Shown: positions 7,792-16,748 of the stretch, in pieces
Numbering within the stretch: the first letter of the stretch is position 1
Layout: each line of letters starts with the position of its first letter
From: Bacillus sp. BA3
Lineage (GTDB): Bacteria > Bacillota > Bacilli > Bacillales > DSM-1321
Assembly: GCA_002835675.1 (NCBI GenBank)
Contig: PIZR01000004.1
Coordinates: 211,381-275,380, forward strand
Direction of reading: 5' to 3'
DNA: 64,000 bases
Position numbers and translations under genes: made by a program
Notes under the pieces: model-generated
What the model was told of the DNA's origin: nothing
The model's input: the letters and a program-made list of their open reading frames with translations, nothing else
The model's database searches: none

Positions 7792-8862
7792 GTGTTAATA
7801 GGATTAATGGCCGCGTCGGATACACATGAAAACAACTACTTCACCGAAATAGCCAAAACCGCAAAATCATTTAATATGAAAGTTTGTAAATTCTCACCGG
7901 AAAATATTGATATGGATCTGAAAAAAGTCCGCGGCGAGCGTTTTGATGACGAGAATGAAACTTGGATCGCCGCATCTTTTGATATACCTGATTTTGTTTA
8001 TGATCGCTGTTTTCACGGATTAGTCCGGGAGTCAACGGAAACGCGGCACAAAATCGATTGGTTAAAAGATAACTCGTATTTCTTGGGGCTTGGCCTTCCT
8101 GGTAAGTGGGAAGTGTATCAAATCCTAAAAAACCATCCACACCTACAGGCATTTTTTCCAGAGACCGTACAAGTGACGACACCTGAAGATATTACCGGTC
8201 ATTTGGAACGCCTGGATAAAATCATCATCAAACCTGAATTCGGTGCAGGCGGTACAGGGATCTATCTGCTTTCAAAAAACGAGGACGGCACCTTGGTATC
8301 CATGACGAAAAAGGGCACCAAATATGACCGACAATTCCCCTCCAAATCTCAGCTTAACAAATGGCTGCAGCATTTATTAAATCGATACCGTTACCTCTGC
8401 CAGCCATATTTGGAGCTTTGCAACCAAAATAACGAGCCATTCGATTTACGGATTTTACTTCAAAAAAACGAGAAGAATCAATGGATGGAACGTGGCCGCG
8501 GAATTCGTACGGGACAAAAGGACGGAATCACCTCAAATCTTGCCACAGGCGGGGAAGCCATTTCATTGGATAATTTCATCAAAAGAAACCCGGAAACGAT
8601 TTCGATTGCCGTCGAACAAAAGATTCAGCATATCCTTCGCACCCTGCCGGCTGAAGCCGAAGCTGTCTTTGAAAGGTTATTCGAGTTGGGGATCGATATA
8701 GGCATCGATAAAAAAGGCCAAATATGGATAATGGACATTAACTCGAAGCCCGGAAGGAAAATCATTCAGGCACTACAGCCGGAGACCATGAAAGATATTC
8801 ATCGCGCACCGTTTCAATATAGCCAGTATTTAGCCGAACATCTTCAGAAAGCAGGTGAATAG
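7792..8862 (+). CDS. YheC/YheD-family ATP-grasp protein 2, short form
   Basis: A 356-residue family member that lacks the long N-terminal domain of its neighbours and begins directly with a sensor-like LIGLMAAS segment, so it resembles YheC (about 363 residues). ATP-grasp features: PDFVYDRCFH, IIKPEFGAGGTGIYLL, FDLRILLQ and MDINSKPGRK. It starts with GTG at 7792; AAAGGAG precedes it by about 10 nt and overlaps the stop of gene 1, suggesting translational coupling. All catalytic-looking ATP-grasp motifs are kept. Confidence 0.85.
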   Translation: MLIGLMAASDTHENNYFTEIAKTAKSFNMKVCKFSPENIDMDLKKVRGERFDDENETWIAASFDIPDFVYDRCFHGLVRESTETRHKIDWLKDNSYFLGLGLPGKWEVYQILKNHPHLQAFFPETVQVTTPEDITGHLERLDKIIIKPEFGAGGTGIYLLSKNEDGTLVSMTKKGTKYDRQFPSKSQLNKWLQHLLNRYRYLCQPYLELCNQNNEPFDLRILLQKNEKNQWMERGRGIRTGQKDGITSNLATGGEAISLDNFIKRNPETISIAVEQKIQHILRTLPAEAEAVFERLFELGIDIGIDKKGQIWIMDINSKPGRKIIQALQPETMKDIHRAPFQYSQYLAEHLQKAGE

Positions 8863-8865
8863 ATA

Positions 8866-10233
8866 GTGAGAAAGACTTATCCTGCCGAAATTGCCGCTAT
8901 CCCCGGCAATGTTCTCTACTACCCTTCAGAGCTTGGAGATTTGGCAGAGATTGAATTAATTTATTTCGGACGACATTCATGTCCTGCCACCGTCAAACAA
9001 AACCCGGCCGTCAATCAATCAATCGTCCTTTCGGAAAGTCTTGCGGAATCTCTAATATTCGATCATACCGATATTCCCCTTCATTTATTCATTTACGGCA
9101 AGAGCATTCATATCGGACCGCTGGTCGGAATCTTTTCATCAGGCTTCACCGGCATTTCAAACAAACCATTGGGCGAGAGATCGGATTTTTTCGCAAAGCT
9201 CCTTTCGCTTAGCAGGACCACAGGCTGTATCCCCTTTGTATTTGGGGAGAATGTAATCAATTGGGATGAGGAGACAATCAAAGGTTATGTGTTTGATAAC
9301 GATGACTGGCACATTAATGAATTTCCTTTTCCTAATGTCATCTATGACCGGCTCCCAAATCGGTTGACGGAAAACCGCGATGGACCTAAAGAAGTGAAGC
9401 AGAAATTTCAAAAAGAATATACCATTCCATGGTATAATCCTGGTTTTTTCAATAAATGGGAGGTAAATGAAAGGTTATGCGCAGATGAGCGGGCACTGCC
9501 ATATTTGCCGGAAACGTATCCATTTCAATCCATGTCCGTGGTGGAAACCCTTCTTTCCCATTACCGGCAAGTTTATATAAAGCCCATTCACGGCAGCCTC
9601 GGCCTAGGGATTCATCAAATTCTTTATGATAAGCATGAGAATGTTTACTATTGCCGCTATACAAATGAAGCAAAAGAAAATAAACTGCAAAAGTTTTCCA
9701 CACTGGAATCCATCGTTAAACATATTTTTCACGACCGGCCGCTTGAGAATCTTATCGTGCAGCAGGGCATCCCATTAATTCGATCTGAAAAACGTCCAGT
9801 GGATTTCCGGGTCCATACGAACAAGGACAGTAATGGAAAATGGCAGGTAACCGCGATCGCCGCAAAAATCGCCGGTGCCGGCAGCGTCACGACCCATATT
9901 AAAAGCGGGGGTGTGATCAAAACGGTTGCCGAACTGTTTGGAGATGACGGTGAGGCCAAAGAAGTCGAACGAAAGCTATCGGAAGCCGCGCTGATTTTAA
10001 GTGACAGTATTGAAAAGAACTTGGACGGCATCGTTGCAGAAATAGGATTTGATTTTGGATTGGATAAAAAAGGGCAGGTTTGGATGTTTGAAGCCAATTC
10101 CAAACCGGGACGTTCCATCTTCTCCCATCCAAAACTCAAGGATTTCGAATTGCTGACCAGAAAGCTTAGCCTTGATTACGCCATTTATCTTACGGAACAG
10201 ACGATTACGAAATCAATCAGTGTGCCGCGATGA
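8866..10233 (+). CDS. YheC/YheD-family ATP-grasp protein 3
   Basis: A 455-residue long-form member with an N-terminal domain (residues 1-130) and an ATP-grasp domain. Motifs include PNVIYDRLPNR, YIKPIHGSLGLGIH, VDFRVH and FEANSKPGRS. It starts with GTG at 8866, 3 nt after the stop of gene 2, with AGGTGA just upstream. The similar domain layout to genes 1 and 4 points to an old tandem duplication. Confidence 0.85.
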   Translation: MRKTYPAEIAAIPGNVLYYPSELGDLAEIELIYFGRHSCPATVKQNPAVNQSIVLSESLAESLIFDHTDIPLHLFIYGKSIHIGPLVGIFSSGFTGISNKPLGERSDFFAKLLSLSRTTGCIPFVFGENVINWDEETIKGYVFDNDDWHINEFPFPNVIYDRLPNRLTENRDGPKEVKQKFQKEYTIPWYNPGFFNKWEVNERLCADERALPYLPETYPFQSMSVVETLLSHYRQVYIKPIHGSLGLGIHQILYDKHENVYYCRYTNEAKENKLQKFSTLESIVKHIFHDRPLENLIVQQGIPLIRSEKRPVDFRVHTNKDSNGKWQVTAIAAKIAGAGSVTTHIKSGGVIKTVAELFGDDGEAKEVERKLSEAALILSDSIEKNLDGIVAEIGFDFGLDKKGQVWMFEANSKPGRSIFSHPKLKDFELLTRKLSLDYAIYLTEQTITKSISVPR

Positions 10234-11426
10234 ACATTTTTTACGATATCCCCACTGAAAATTGGTACCACAATCAAGAAAATGCGGAACTTTTCGCCGG
10301 CTCTGCCGAAGAGGTAATCAGCTATAATAAGGATCATACGAATCAACCCCTAATTCCTATCACCATATTTCCAGGTAACCGGATGCTTGCCGTCGGCATA
10401 CTGACTGTTTCCAATCCCAAAAAGGAATCAGGTTTGGGTGGAAACCTGACCCTTTTTCGGGACCTATCACTATATTTATTGAAACATGGAATATTGGCGT
10501 ATGTATTCACAGAAAAGGCCCTTCATTCCGAATCGATGAGAGGGTATGTTTTTTCCTCCATTTCAAACAAGTGGATCGAATGTAAAGTACCCTTCCCTGA
10601 CATCGTCTATAACCGAATCCCCTCTAGGAGCTATGAGGCGTCAGGAGAATTCCAACAGCTCATCGGATATTTTAAAGAATCTCGCATGAATCTTTTCAAC
10701 CCCTGTTTCATAGATAAATATGTGATGTTCGAAGCATTGATGGAAGAAGGAGCCCTCTCCAATCACCTTCCGCCCACCATGGTCTTGCGAAACAGCGGCT
10801 GCCTTGATGCTTTCCTGGAGACCTACAGGCATATATACCTTAAACCTTGCAAAGGAAGCCAAGGTAAAGGCATTTATACCATTATCAGAAATGATGATGA
10901 TACACTATTGTTCAATAGCTTAAAGCATAGTGAGTCCTTCCCGGATTTCGCGTCATTCTGGGAAACAAAAAAAAGGGATTTATTAAAAAGGAGCTACCTT
11001 GCTCAACAGGCGATCATACCAAAAAAACTTTTTGGACACCGTTATGATTACCGGATTCTGGTCCATTATGAAAAAGGTTTTTATAAAGTGACCGGCAAAG
11101 CGGTAAGGATGTCACAAACTCAGGAAATCACCACCCACACTCCCCAAGGGGGTAAGATCTTTCCTTATCAAGACCTGCAATCAAGAAGCCTGAATCGAGA
11201 ATTAGCGAAAATCGCCCAAAAAAGCGGTGAGATACTTTCAAAAAAAATCGGATTTCTCGGAGAGTTCTCCATGGATATAGGGGAAGACGAATCAGGATCG
11301 CTCTTCATATACGAGGTGAACTCAAAGCCCATGCAATTCGATGAGGAGGAAATTGAAACAAACAGGCTTTTGCATTTAAAAAATCTTTTTATTGAATTAA
11401 CTTTTCCCAGCCTGACAATTAAATAG
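10230..11426 (+). CDS. YheC/YheD-family ATP-grasp protein 4
   Basis: A 398-residue member. It overlaps gene 3 by ATGA (10230-10233) and has no ribosome-binding site of its own, so it should be translated by re-initiation. Motifs: PDIVYNRIPSR, YLKPCKGSQGKGIY, YDYRILVH and YEVNSKPMQF; the last departs from the SKPG/SKPS of the others. The last gene of the run, followed by yheE. Its function is likely related to spore coat or cortex, by family, not shown. Confidence 0.85.
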   Translation: MNIFYDIPTENWYHNQENAELFAGSAEEVISYNKDHTNQPLIPITIFPGNRMLAVGILTVSNPKKESGLGGNLTLFRDLSLYLLKHGILAYVFTEKALHSESMRGYVFSSISNKWIECKVPFPDIVYNRIPSRSYEASGEFQQLIGYFKESRMNLFNPCFIDKYVMFEALMEEGALSNHLPPTMVLRNSGCLDAFLETYRHIYLKPCKGSQGKGIYTIIRNDDDTLLFNSLKHSESFPDFASFWETKKRDLLKRSYLAQQAIIPKKLFGHRYDYRILVHYEKGFYKVTGKAVRMSQTQEITTHTPQGGKIFPYQDLQSRSLNRELAKIAQKSGEILSKKIGFLGEFSMDIGEDESGSLFIYEVNSKPMQFDEEEIETNRLLHLKNLFIELTFPSLTIK

Positions 11427-11489
11427 CACCTCCAGCTGCCGTTTTCCATTATAATTAAATGAGAAACTGTATATATGGAGGTAATACAT

Positions 11490-11693
11490 ATGATTACTCA
11501 TTTTCAATGGACACCACTGCATAAGAATCTGCCAGGATGGAAAATTTCCTTTTATTTCAACAAGCAGGCAGTCCAAGCCTTGTATCATAAAGATGGATCC
11601 ATCGAGTGGACAGCCAATCCGCCTTCCGAAACAGATGAAGCCAAACTTAAAAGCATGATACATGATTTAATGATCTTCCATGTATATGAATGA
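11490..11693 (+). CDS. yheE: YheE family small protein (DUF5342)
   Basis: A 67-residue protein with the YheE pattern MITHFQWTPLHKN...WKISFYF...Y..DGSIEW. It follows the yheC/D-type genes as in B. subtilis. Function unknown. The ATG at 11490 is preferred since GGAGG lies 8-9 nt upstream; the in-frame ATG at 11475 overlaps that site. Confidence 0.75.
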   Translation: MITHFQWTPLHKNLPGWKISFYFNKQAVQALYHKDGSIEWTANPPSETDEAKLKSMIHDLMIFHVYE

Positions 11694-11778
11694 ACCGCCT
11701 TTACATTCATGAAATCCCTAAACAGAATAAAAAAAACTCCTTTGCCTAAACTAAAGAAAAGGCTAGGAGGGATTTATT

Positions 11779-11967
11779 TTGGATAAAGAAAAAATGACAT
11801 TTTTGAAGGATACCGAATATGATGGCAAGGACTCCGTTTACCTTGATATCGACCGTATCATCAATGAAGGAATGGCGGGCGGAAATGTGTATGAAGTCGC
11901 TAACCTTCAGAACATCGAAGAAGCACATGATTTTTATGATGAAACAGATCCCAATATCAATAAATGA
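11779..11967 (+). CDS. Small acidic protein of unknown function
   Basis: A 62-residue acidic protein (many Asp/Glu) starting with TTG, 8 nt after a perfect AGGAGG at 11765-11770. No family recognised. The ribosome-binding site is in the 3' arm of a possible hairpin (CTCC...GCCT paired with AGGC..GGAG, about 11735-11770), which could limit translation. Placed after yheE, perhaps sporulation related by neighbourhood only. Confidence 0.65.
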   Translation: MDKEKMTFLKDTEYDGKDSVYLDIDRIINEGMAGGNVYEVANLQNIEEAHDFYDETDPNINK

Positions 11968-11969
11968 AT

Positions 11970-12000
11970 TATGTGGGCTCTCTTATGGAGAGCTCTCCTT
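11970..12000 (+). terminator. Weak terminator
   Basis: GGGCTCTC pairs with GAGAGCTC (one mismatch) across TTATG, followed by CCTTTATAT. Confidence 0.45.
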
Positions 12001-12023
12001 TATATCAGTCAGACCGTTAACAT

Positions 12024-12848
12024 TCAAATTGTTCGATTCTCCCTGGCACTCAAAATATTTTCGTTTAATATCGATGTAATGATATGCTCTGAATCCCATT
12101 CATGCCCAGATATCTCGATAAGAGGATAGCGATTCGGTAAAACGACCTGCTGGATTTCATGAACGGTCAGCCCTTGAGAATGCAGGCGTAAAATTTCACC
12201 TTGGAGGTTTTCCAAATAATCCAACTTTTTCCTGAACATTTCCTTTCCATCAGGGACATGCCCAGCATGGCAGCAAAACACTTCCCCGAAGTCATATTGA
12301 AGTAATCTTTTTATGGAATCAATGATGACCGGGATAGACTCTTCCCGTAAGACAAGCTTTGTCTTTGGTGTTACGAAAAGGTCTCCTGAAAAGAGCACTC
12401 CATTACTGTTATTCAAATACACCATATGGTCCTTCGCATGGCCGGGGGTAAAAATCGGCTCCCACGCTTGGGTGCGTGAATGAATGACCTCCCCTAGCGG
12501 CTCAGCTTTAAAGGCGTCTCTCTTCCCCCAGAAAATTTTGCGATATTCAGGATATACAGCATCCTTTGCACAAACCTCAACCGACATCGGGTGAATGAAA
12601 AGCGGCACCTTTTTATGTTCCTGTATCCATGCAGCGCCCCCCGTATGGTCTTCATGATAGTGAGTCAGGGCCACTGAGTCGAAGTCTGCGGACTCATAGA
12701 ACGGAATAAGCTCTTCCAGTAAAATCTGTGCGCCAGTATCTATCAATAGTCCATCCGTTAAAAAAACATTAACACTCATCCCCGACTTGTTCCCGCCAGG
12801 AGCCCCATGCACACAAACCACATCATTTATCGTTTTAATTTCTATCAT
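12024..12848 (-). CDS. MBL-fold metallo-hydrolase
   Basis: A 274-residue metallo-beta-lactamase-fold hydrolase. The metal motif is HYHEDHTGG near residue 62, with later ligands in TPGHAKDH, SGDLF and CCHAGH. The first residues (VCVHGAPGGN..M.VNVFLTDGLLIDTG) form the usual beta-sandwich. Substrate unknown: the family includes glyoxalase II, lactonases and others. Ribosome-binding site GGGGAGGCG, 6 nt before ATG. Single gene, divergent from the downstream region. Confidence 0.85.
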   Translation of the reverse strand: MIEIKTINDVVCVHGAPGGNKSGMSVNVFLTDGLLIDTGAQILLEELIPFYESADFDSVALTHYHEDHTGGAAWIQEHKKVPLFIHPMSVEVCAKDAVYPEYRKIFWGKRDAFKAEPLGEVIHSRTQAWEPIFTPGHAKDHMVYLNNSNGVLFSGDLFVTPKTKLVLREESIPVIIDSIKRLLQYDFGEVFCCHAGHVPDGKEMFRKKLDYLENLQGEILRLHSQGLTVHEIQQVVLPNRYPLIEISGHEWDSEHIITSILNENILSARENRTI

Positions 12849-13045
12849 TCAATCGCCTCCCCATCATTGTACAAAAATAGTTTTATCTTCCTTTTTTTAA
12901 CTTTACTATAATAAATGTAGTACCACTTTACCTTTTTGACAAGGAAATGTTGGTATAATTAACCTGGATGTAAATGCTGGATTATTGTATAATATCCCGG
13001 CCTACATCCAACTCAAACCATTGAAATACGCTCAATTGCGAGGCA

Positions 13046-13273
13046 GTGTTGACCTATCGGCGCTCCTTGGCAACTTCGCTCTTGCAGCGAAAATGGACCA
13101 CAAGGATGCCCTTCTTTCAGAAAAAAATATCGGATATGTATCTAAACGTTGTTGCATTGAATACAAAAGATATAGACGCTCAAATTCCCAAGGATATTAT
13201 ATCAGTAGTGGAATCCGACCAGTTTGAAAAAGTGATCGATGACAAATTTCGGAAATCCAACTGGATGAATTGA
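13046..13273 (+). pseudogene. Possible gene remnant
   Basis: The C-terminal half of this frame (LNVVALNTKDIDAQIPKDI, then VVESDQFEKVIDDKFRKSNW) looks like real protein, but there is no credible start or ribosome-binding site. A second frame (12985-13227) has another protein-like stretch ahead of it, so one gene broken by a frameshift is possible. A GC-rich hairpin follows the stop. I do not recognise the family. Confidence 0.3.
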
Positions 13274-13284
13274 TCAAATAATCG

Positions 13285-13320
13285 AGGCCTGCTTCCCCTT
13301 TTCTTGGGTACAGGCCTTTC
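13285..13320 (+). terminator. Terminator-like hairpin
   Basis: AGGCCTG pairs with CAGGCCT over a 19-nt pyrimidine-rich loop, followed by TTCATT. It lies just 5' of the ADH ribosome-binding site, so it could terminate the remnant above or be read through into the ADH gene. Confidence 0.5.
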
Positions 13321-13336
13321 ATTAAGGAGAACGAAT

Positions 13337-14443
13337 ATGAATACCTTACTGGAGGTCCGCAGCGGCCCCGCTTATTATGCCTGTAAAGCTAATGTCCTTG
13401 AAACACTGGAAGCAAAACTGAGTAAAGGAAACATTCGTAAAGTTCTCGTTATTCATGGGAGAAAATCATGGGAAGTTGCTGAACCCTTTTTTCCTTCCTT
13501 AGAAAATATTGAGACGAACTTTTTCACATACAGCGGGGAATGCAGTGATGCGGAAATTGAACGCGTCAAGAACTCCGCTCATGAACACGGTGTGGATGCA
13601 TTGATCGGCATTGGCGGAGGTAAGCTGCTCGACCTCGCCAAATCGGCCGGAAACTTGCTTCAAAAGGATATCATCCTCATTCCGACCCTGGCTTCCACCT
13701 GCGCTGCCTGGACTCCGTTGAGTGTCATTTATGATGATAATGGTTCATATGTCCGCTATGATATTCATGAAAAAAGCGCTTGGATGTTATTTATTGAACC
13801 AGGAATTCTTCTTAATTCACCCATTAACTATTTACGTGCCGGAATCGGCAATACATTGGCGAAATGGTACGAGGGCAATGCACTGGCCGAACAGCTTGCC
13901 ACGAAGTCCGTTTGTATTGAATTGGCCCATATAGCCGCAAGGCAATGTCAGGAAGTTTTATTGACATATGGCGAGGAAGCCCTAGCTGATTTGGAAAAGG
14001 GTAAATGGTCAGACGCGCTGCAGCGTGTCATTGAAACGAACATTATCACCAGCGGTCTAGTTGGCGGCTTTGGCGACCAGTACCTGCGGGTTGCCGGTGC
14101 CCACTCCATTCATAATGGCATGACTTCCATCACGCAAGCGAATCATTTACTTCACGGGGAAAAAGTGGCATATGGCATTTTAGTCCAGCTTGTGCTAGAA
14201 GGGAAATTCTCGGAAATCAAACAATTGCTGCCAATCTACCAGGTGCTTAAACTGCCGATGACATTGCTTGATATTGGCCTGACGATTGAACATAAGGCCG
14301 AACTTCAACAGATTGCAGCCCACTCTGTCAAAGAAGGTGAAGACATCCATCTCCTTTTCCCTAATATCAACAAGGAAAAAGTGGCAGCGGCCATGGAAAA
14401 CCTTGAAATCCTCACAAACCATGCAAGCAGCTCCATGAACTAA
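13337..14443 (+). CDS. Iron-containing alcohol dehydrogenase/glycerol dehydrogenase-like protein
   Basis: A 368-residue NAD-dependent group III dehydrogenase-fold protein. The nucleotide site GIGGGKLLDLAK is clear (about residue 94-105), then PTLASTCAAWTP. Two metal-ligand histidines are kept (GAHSIHNG and LLHGEKVAYG). The usual third ligand, Asp in the GDxL(A)KWxE segment, is Asn here (AGIGNTLAKWYEG). The substrate cannot be named; relatives oxidise glycerol, glycerol-1-phosphate or hydroxy acids. The ATG at 13337 has AAGGAG 7-8 nt upstream; an earlier in-frame start at 13304 does not. Confidence 0.8.
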   Translation: MNTLLEVRSGPAYYACKANVLETLEAKLSKGNIRKVLVIHGRKSWEVAEPFFPSLENIETNFFTYSGECSDAEIERVKNSAHEHGVDALIGIGGGKLLDLAKSAGNLLQKDIILIPTLASTCAAWTPLSVIYDDNGSYVRYDIHEKSAWMLFIEPGILLNSPINYLRAGIGNTLAKWYEGNALAEQLATKSVCIELAHIAARQCQEVLLTYGEEALADLEKGKWSDALQRVIETNIITSGLVGGFGDQYLRVAGAHSIHNGMTSITQANHLLHGEKVAYGILVQLVLEGKFSEIKQLLPIYQVLKLPMTLLDIGLTIEHKAELQQIAAHSVKEGEDIHLLFPNINKEKVAAAMENLEILTNHASSSMN

Positions 14444-14478
14444 AAAACGATGGGGTTTTTACCCCATCGTTTTTTTAA
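14444..14478 (+). terminator. Rho-independent terminator of the ADH-like gene
   Basis: AAAAACGATGGGG pairs with CCCCATCGTTTTT over TTTTTA, followed by a T-run. Confidence 0.95.
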
Positions 14479-14522
14479 TTTCCTTCACATTGTTTATTTA
14501 AAAATAATAATAAAAGAATGTT

Positions 14523-15560
14523 TCAACCTACTGTCTGTTTCCATAATCCAAGGAGATCACTTTCATGTTGTCTGTGAATGCCTGCTTTTCTATCGGCAGA
14601 TTCCGGACGGCTCTTTTCCCAATTCCATATTTCTTCGAGAGTTTCTGATAGGGGACGGAATGTTAGTCCATTATTGATGGCTTTATCGTTATCGACAGCC
14701 AAAAACCCATTCAAAGGTTCCTTTCCTCCAGGTAAAGGGAATTCTTCTGGTATCCATAAAGGCATTTCTCCCCACGGCTCTACTTTATTGTCCTTTAAAA
14801 ATTTTTCAGATACCCATGTAAAATCAGCATTACTTCTTGTTACCTTTTTGCAGCCTTCAAGTAATTGCTCCATAGTCAGTGTGTAATCTGGGCCAACGGC
14901 ATTATACGTACCTGTCATGCTTTTTTCTATCATTTGTATGATCCATTGGGCCAAGTCCCTTGCATCGATAACTTGGATTGGACGTCCAGGGCGTCCAGGA
15001 GCTAAAATTTCTCCCCCATCCTCTATCCTTTTAAGCCAGTACGGCAATCGGTCAGTGTAATCATATGGACCCACTATTTGCCCGGCACGAATTGACAGGA
15101 CTTTCCCCGGCAGTTCTTTTTCAGCTGCTTTTTCGCTTAATGATTTTAACGGTCCATAATATTCACCGTATATCGGTCCAGCAGTTCCGTGGGTGATCTC
15201 CTCTGCTTTATCTTCATTTAGTGTATGAACTTCTCCATTTTCATCAATTCCTGGCTCGGTCGGATCACTGTAAACTGAGATGCTTGAAATATATGTATAG
15301 TGTTTAACTTGATTAAGCAATCTGCAGGATTTCGATACAGTTCGAGGGATAAATCCTGATGTGTCAATGACTGCATCCCACTGTCTCCCTTTCAACATTT
15401 CCAGGTCCCCGTCGCGGTCCCCTTTTAACTGTTCTATTTCGGGAAAGACATAAGGATCGCTTCCACGATTAAAAAGTGTGACATCATGCCCTTTCCCTAT
15501 CGCAGCTTTTGCTAAATACCGGCCTAAAAACCGTGTACCGCCCAATAGTAAAATGTTCAT
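14523..15560 (-). CDS. NAD(P)-dependent epimerase/reductase (extended SDR family)
   Basis: A 345-residue atypical/extended short-chain dehydrogenase. The Rossmann motif is GGTRFLGR at residues 7-14; the active-site YxxxK appears as YGPLK near residue 138. The IRAGQIVGPYDYTDR stretch and the C-terminal substrate region resemble sugar-nucleotide epimerases and isoflavone-reductase-like proteins. Substrate unknown. Ribosome-binding site GAGGAGGAG, 6 nt before ATG. It converges with the ADH-like gene across the terminator. Confidence 0.8.
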   Translation of the reverse strand: MNILLLGGTRFLGRYLAKAAIGKGHDVTLFNRGSDPYVFPEIEQLKGDRDGDLEMLKGRQWDAVIDTSGFIPRTVSKSCRLLNQVKHYTYISSISVYSDPTEPGIDENGEVHTLNEDKAEEITHGTAGPIYGEYYGPLKSLSEKAAEKELPGKVLSIRAGQIVGPYDYTDRLPYWLKRIEDGGEILAPGRPGRPIQVIDARDLAQWIIQMIEKSMTGTYNAVGPDYTLTMEQLLEGCKKVTRSNADFTWVSEKFLKDNKVEPWGEMPLWIPEEFPLPGGKEPLNGFLAVDNDKAINNGLTFRPLSETLEEIWNWEKSRPESADRKAGIHRQHESDLLGLWKQTVG

Positions 15561-15740
15561 AAGATCTCCTCCTCTTTAACGATATTCCATAAAGCATACG
15601 CAATAACCTTTCCTAACATTAATAATACTTGCAACTTTTCTTTGATTTTCCCTTTCGGAAAAACTGGCAATATCCTAATCTTTTGAACTTTATTCTTTTT
15701 CGCTATAATGAAATGGAAAGAGAGAAAGAAGGTGGAACCG

Positions 15741-16625
15741 ATGCTTGAAAATCTTAAACAAAAATTCCCGAACGCTCTTACCAATAAAAAGGATACTGAT
15801 GATATTTCTGATTATGTTTGGTTCGAAGAATCCAGAAGTATACTTGGCATTCCCCGTTCAGAAATCACAGCCGAGGAAATCCGTTTATTGGAACTGCTTT
15901 TTGCTCCTTCCATAAACCCAAAGAACCTCAATGCACATCCAGACTCATCATGGAAAAATTTTTTATCCGAACCGAATGCACCATTGCCTTTAACGAGCTG
16001 GGAGAATGTTCGATTCCTTCATTTCAAGCTGACTCATGCTGATTTTTCCAACTCCGATTTTGAAGAGGCCTTCCTCGCTTTCGTTCCATCTGACGCAGCT
16101 ATTATCTGGGAAAATGAAACGGCAGGTGTCTTAATTGAAACAGACAAGGATGAACCATTATCAAATAAAGAACTAATCGCCATTTCTTCCACGCTTGAGA
16201 GTGATTTTTATGTAAAGACCCGTATGTTCACGGGGCGCTTTCATCCTGTAAATCAAGACCTTCACCATCACTGGGCCCAGGAGAAAAGGTGTTTTGATTT
16301 GGCACATGTGCATTTGCCGGATCTAAAGGTGACTGATTTGGCAGATATCATCCCTCATTCATTAATAAATGAACCATCCTTTAAGAATGCAAAGTGGTAT
16401 ATCAATCAAATTCTTGGCAAGACCAAGCAGGATACTGAGCTTATCAAAACAGTTAAAACGTATATTGAATGTAATTCCAATGCCACCTATGCCGCCAAAC
16501 AGCTTTATATACATCGGAACAGCTTACAATACCGAATCGATAAATTCTCTGAAAGAACTGGTCTCGATATTAGAAACTTCCGTCATGCCCTTACTGCGTA
16601 CTTGATTTTTCTTCTGAATGATTAA
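15741..16625 (+). CDS. yxkF: PucR/CdaR-type transcriptional regulator (YxkF-like)
   Basis: A 294-residue protein whose C-terminal 70 residues form a PucR-type helix-turn-helix (TYIECNSNATYAAKQLYIHRNSLQYRID...TGLDIRNF). The N-terminal part has no recognised sensing domain. In B. subtilis yxkF precedes msmX, and the same order is kept here with a 123-bp gap, so a link to carbohydrate uptake is plausible but not proven. The ATG at 15741 follows AAGGTGG by 6 nt; the in-frame ATG at 15708 does not have a ribosome-binding site. Confidence 0.75.
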   Translation: MLENLKQKFPNALTNKKDTDDISDYVWFEESRSILGIPRSEITAEEIRLLELLFAPSINPKNLNAHPDSSWKNFLSEPNAPLPLTSWENVRFLHFKLTHADFSNSDFEEAFLAFVPSDAAIIWENETAGVLIETDKDEPLSNKELIAISSTLESDFYVKTRMFTGRFHPVNQDLHHHWAQEKRCFDLAHVHLPDLKVTDLADIIPHSLINEPSFKNAKWYINQILGKTKQDTELIKTVKTYIECNSNATYAAKQLYIHRNSLQYRIDKFSERTGLDIRNFRHALTAYLIFLLND

Positions 16626-16748
16626 TTTCCATACAAAGAGGTAATATCATCCTTTTTTGTGCAATGTGCCCATACTTTTTTCTAAACCGATAGCTTAGAC
16701 TATAGCTAATTGGTACAAGTAATCAGGAGTTTAAAAGGGGGATTTTTC

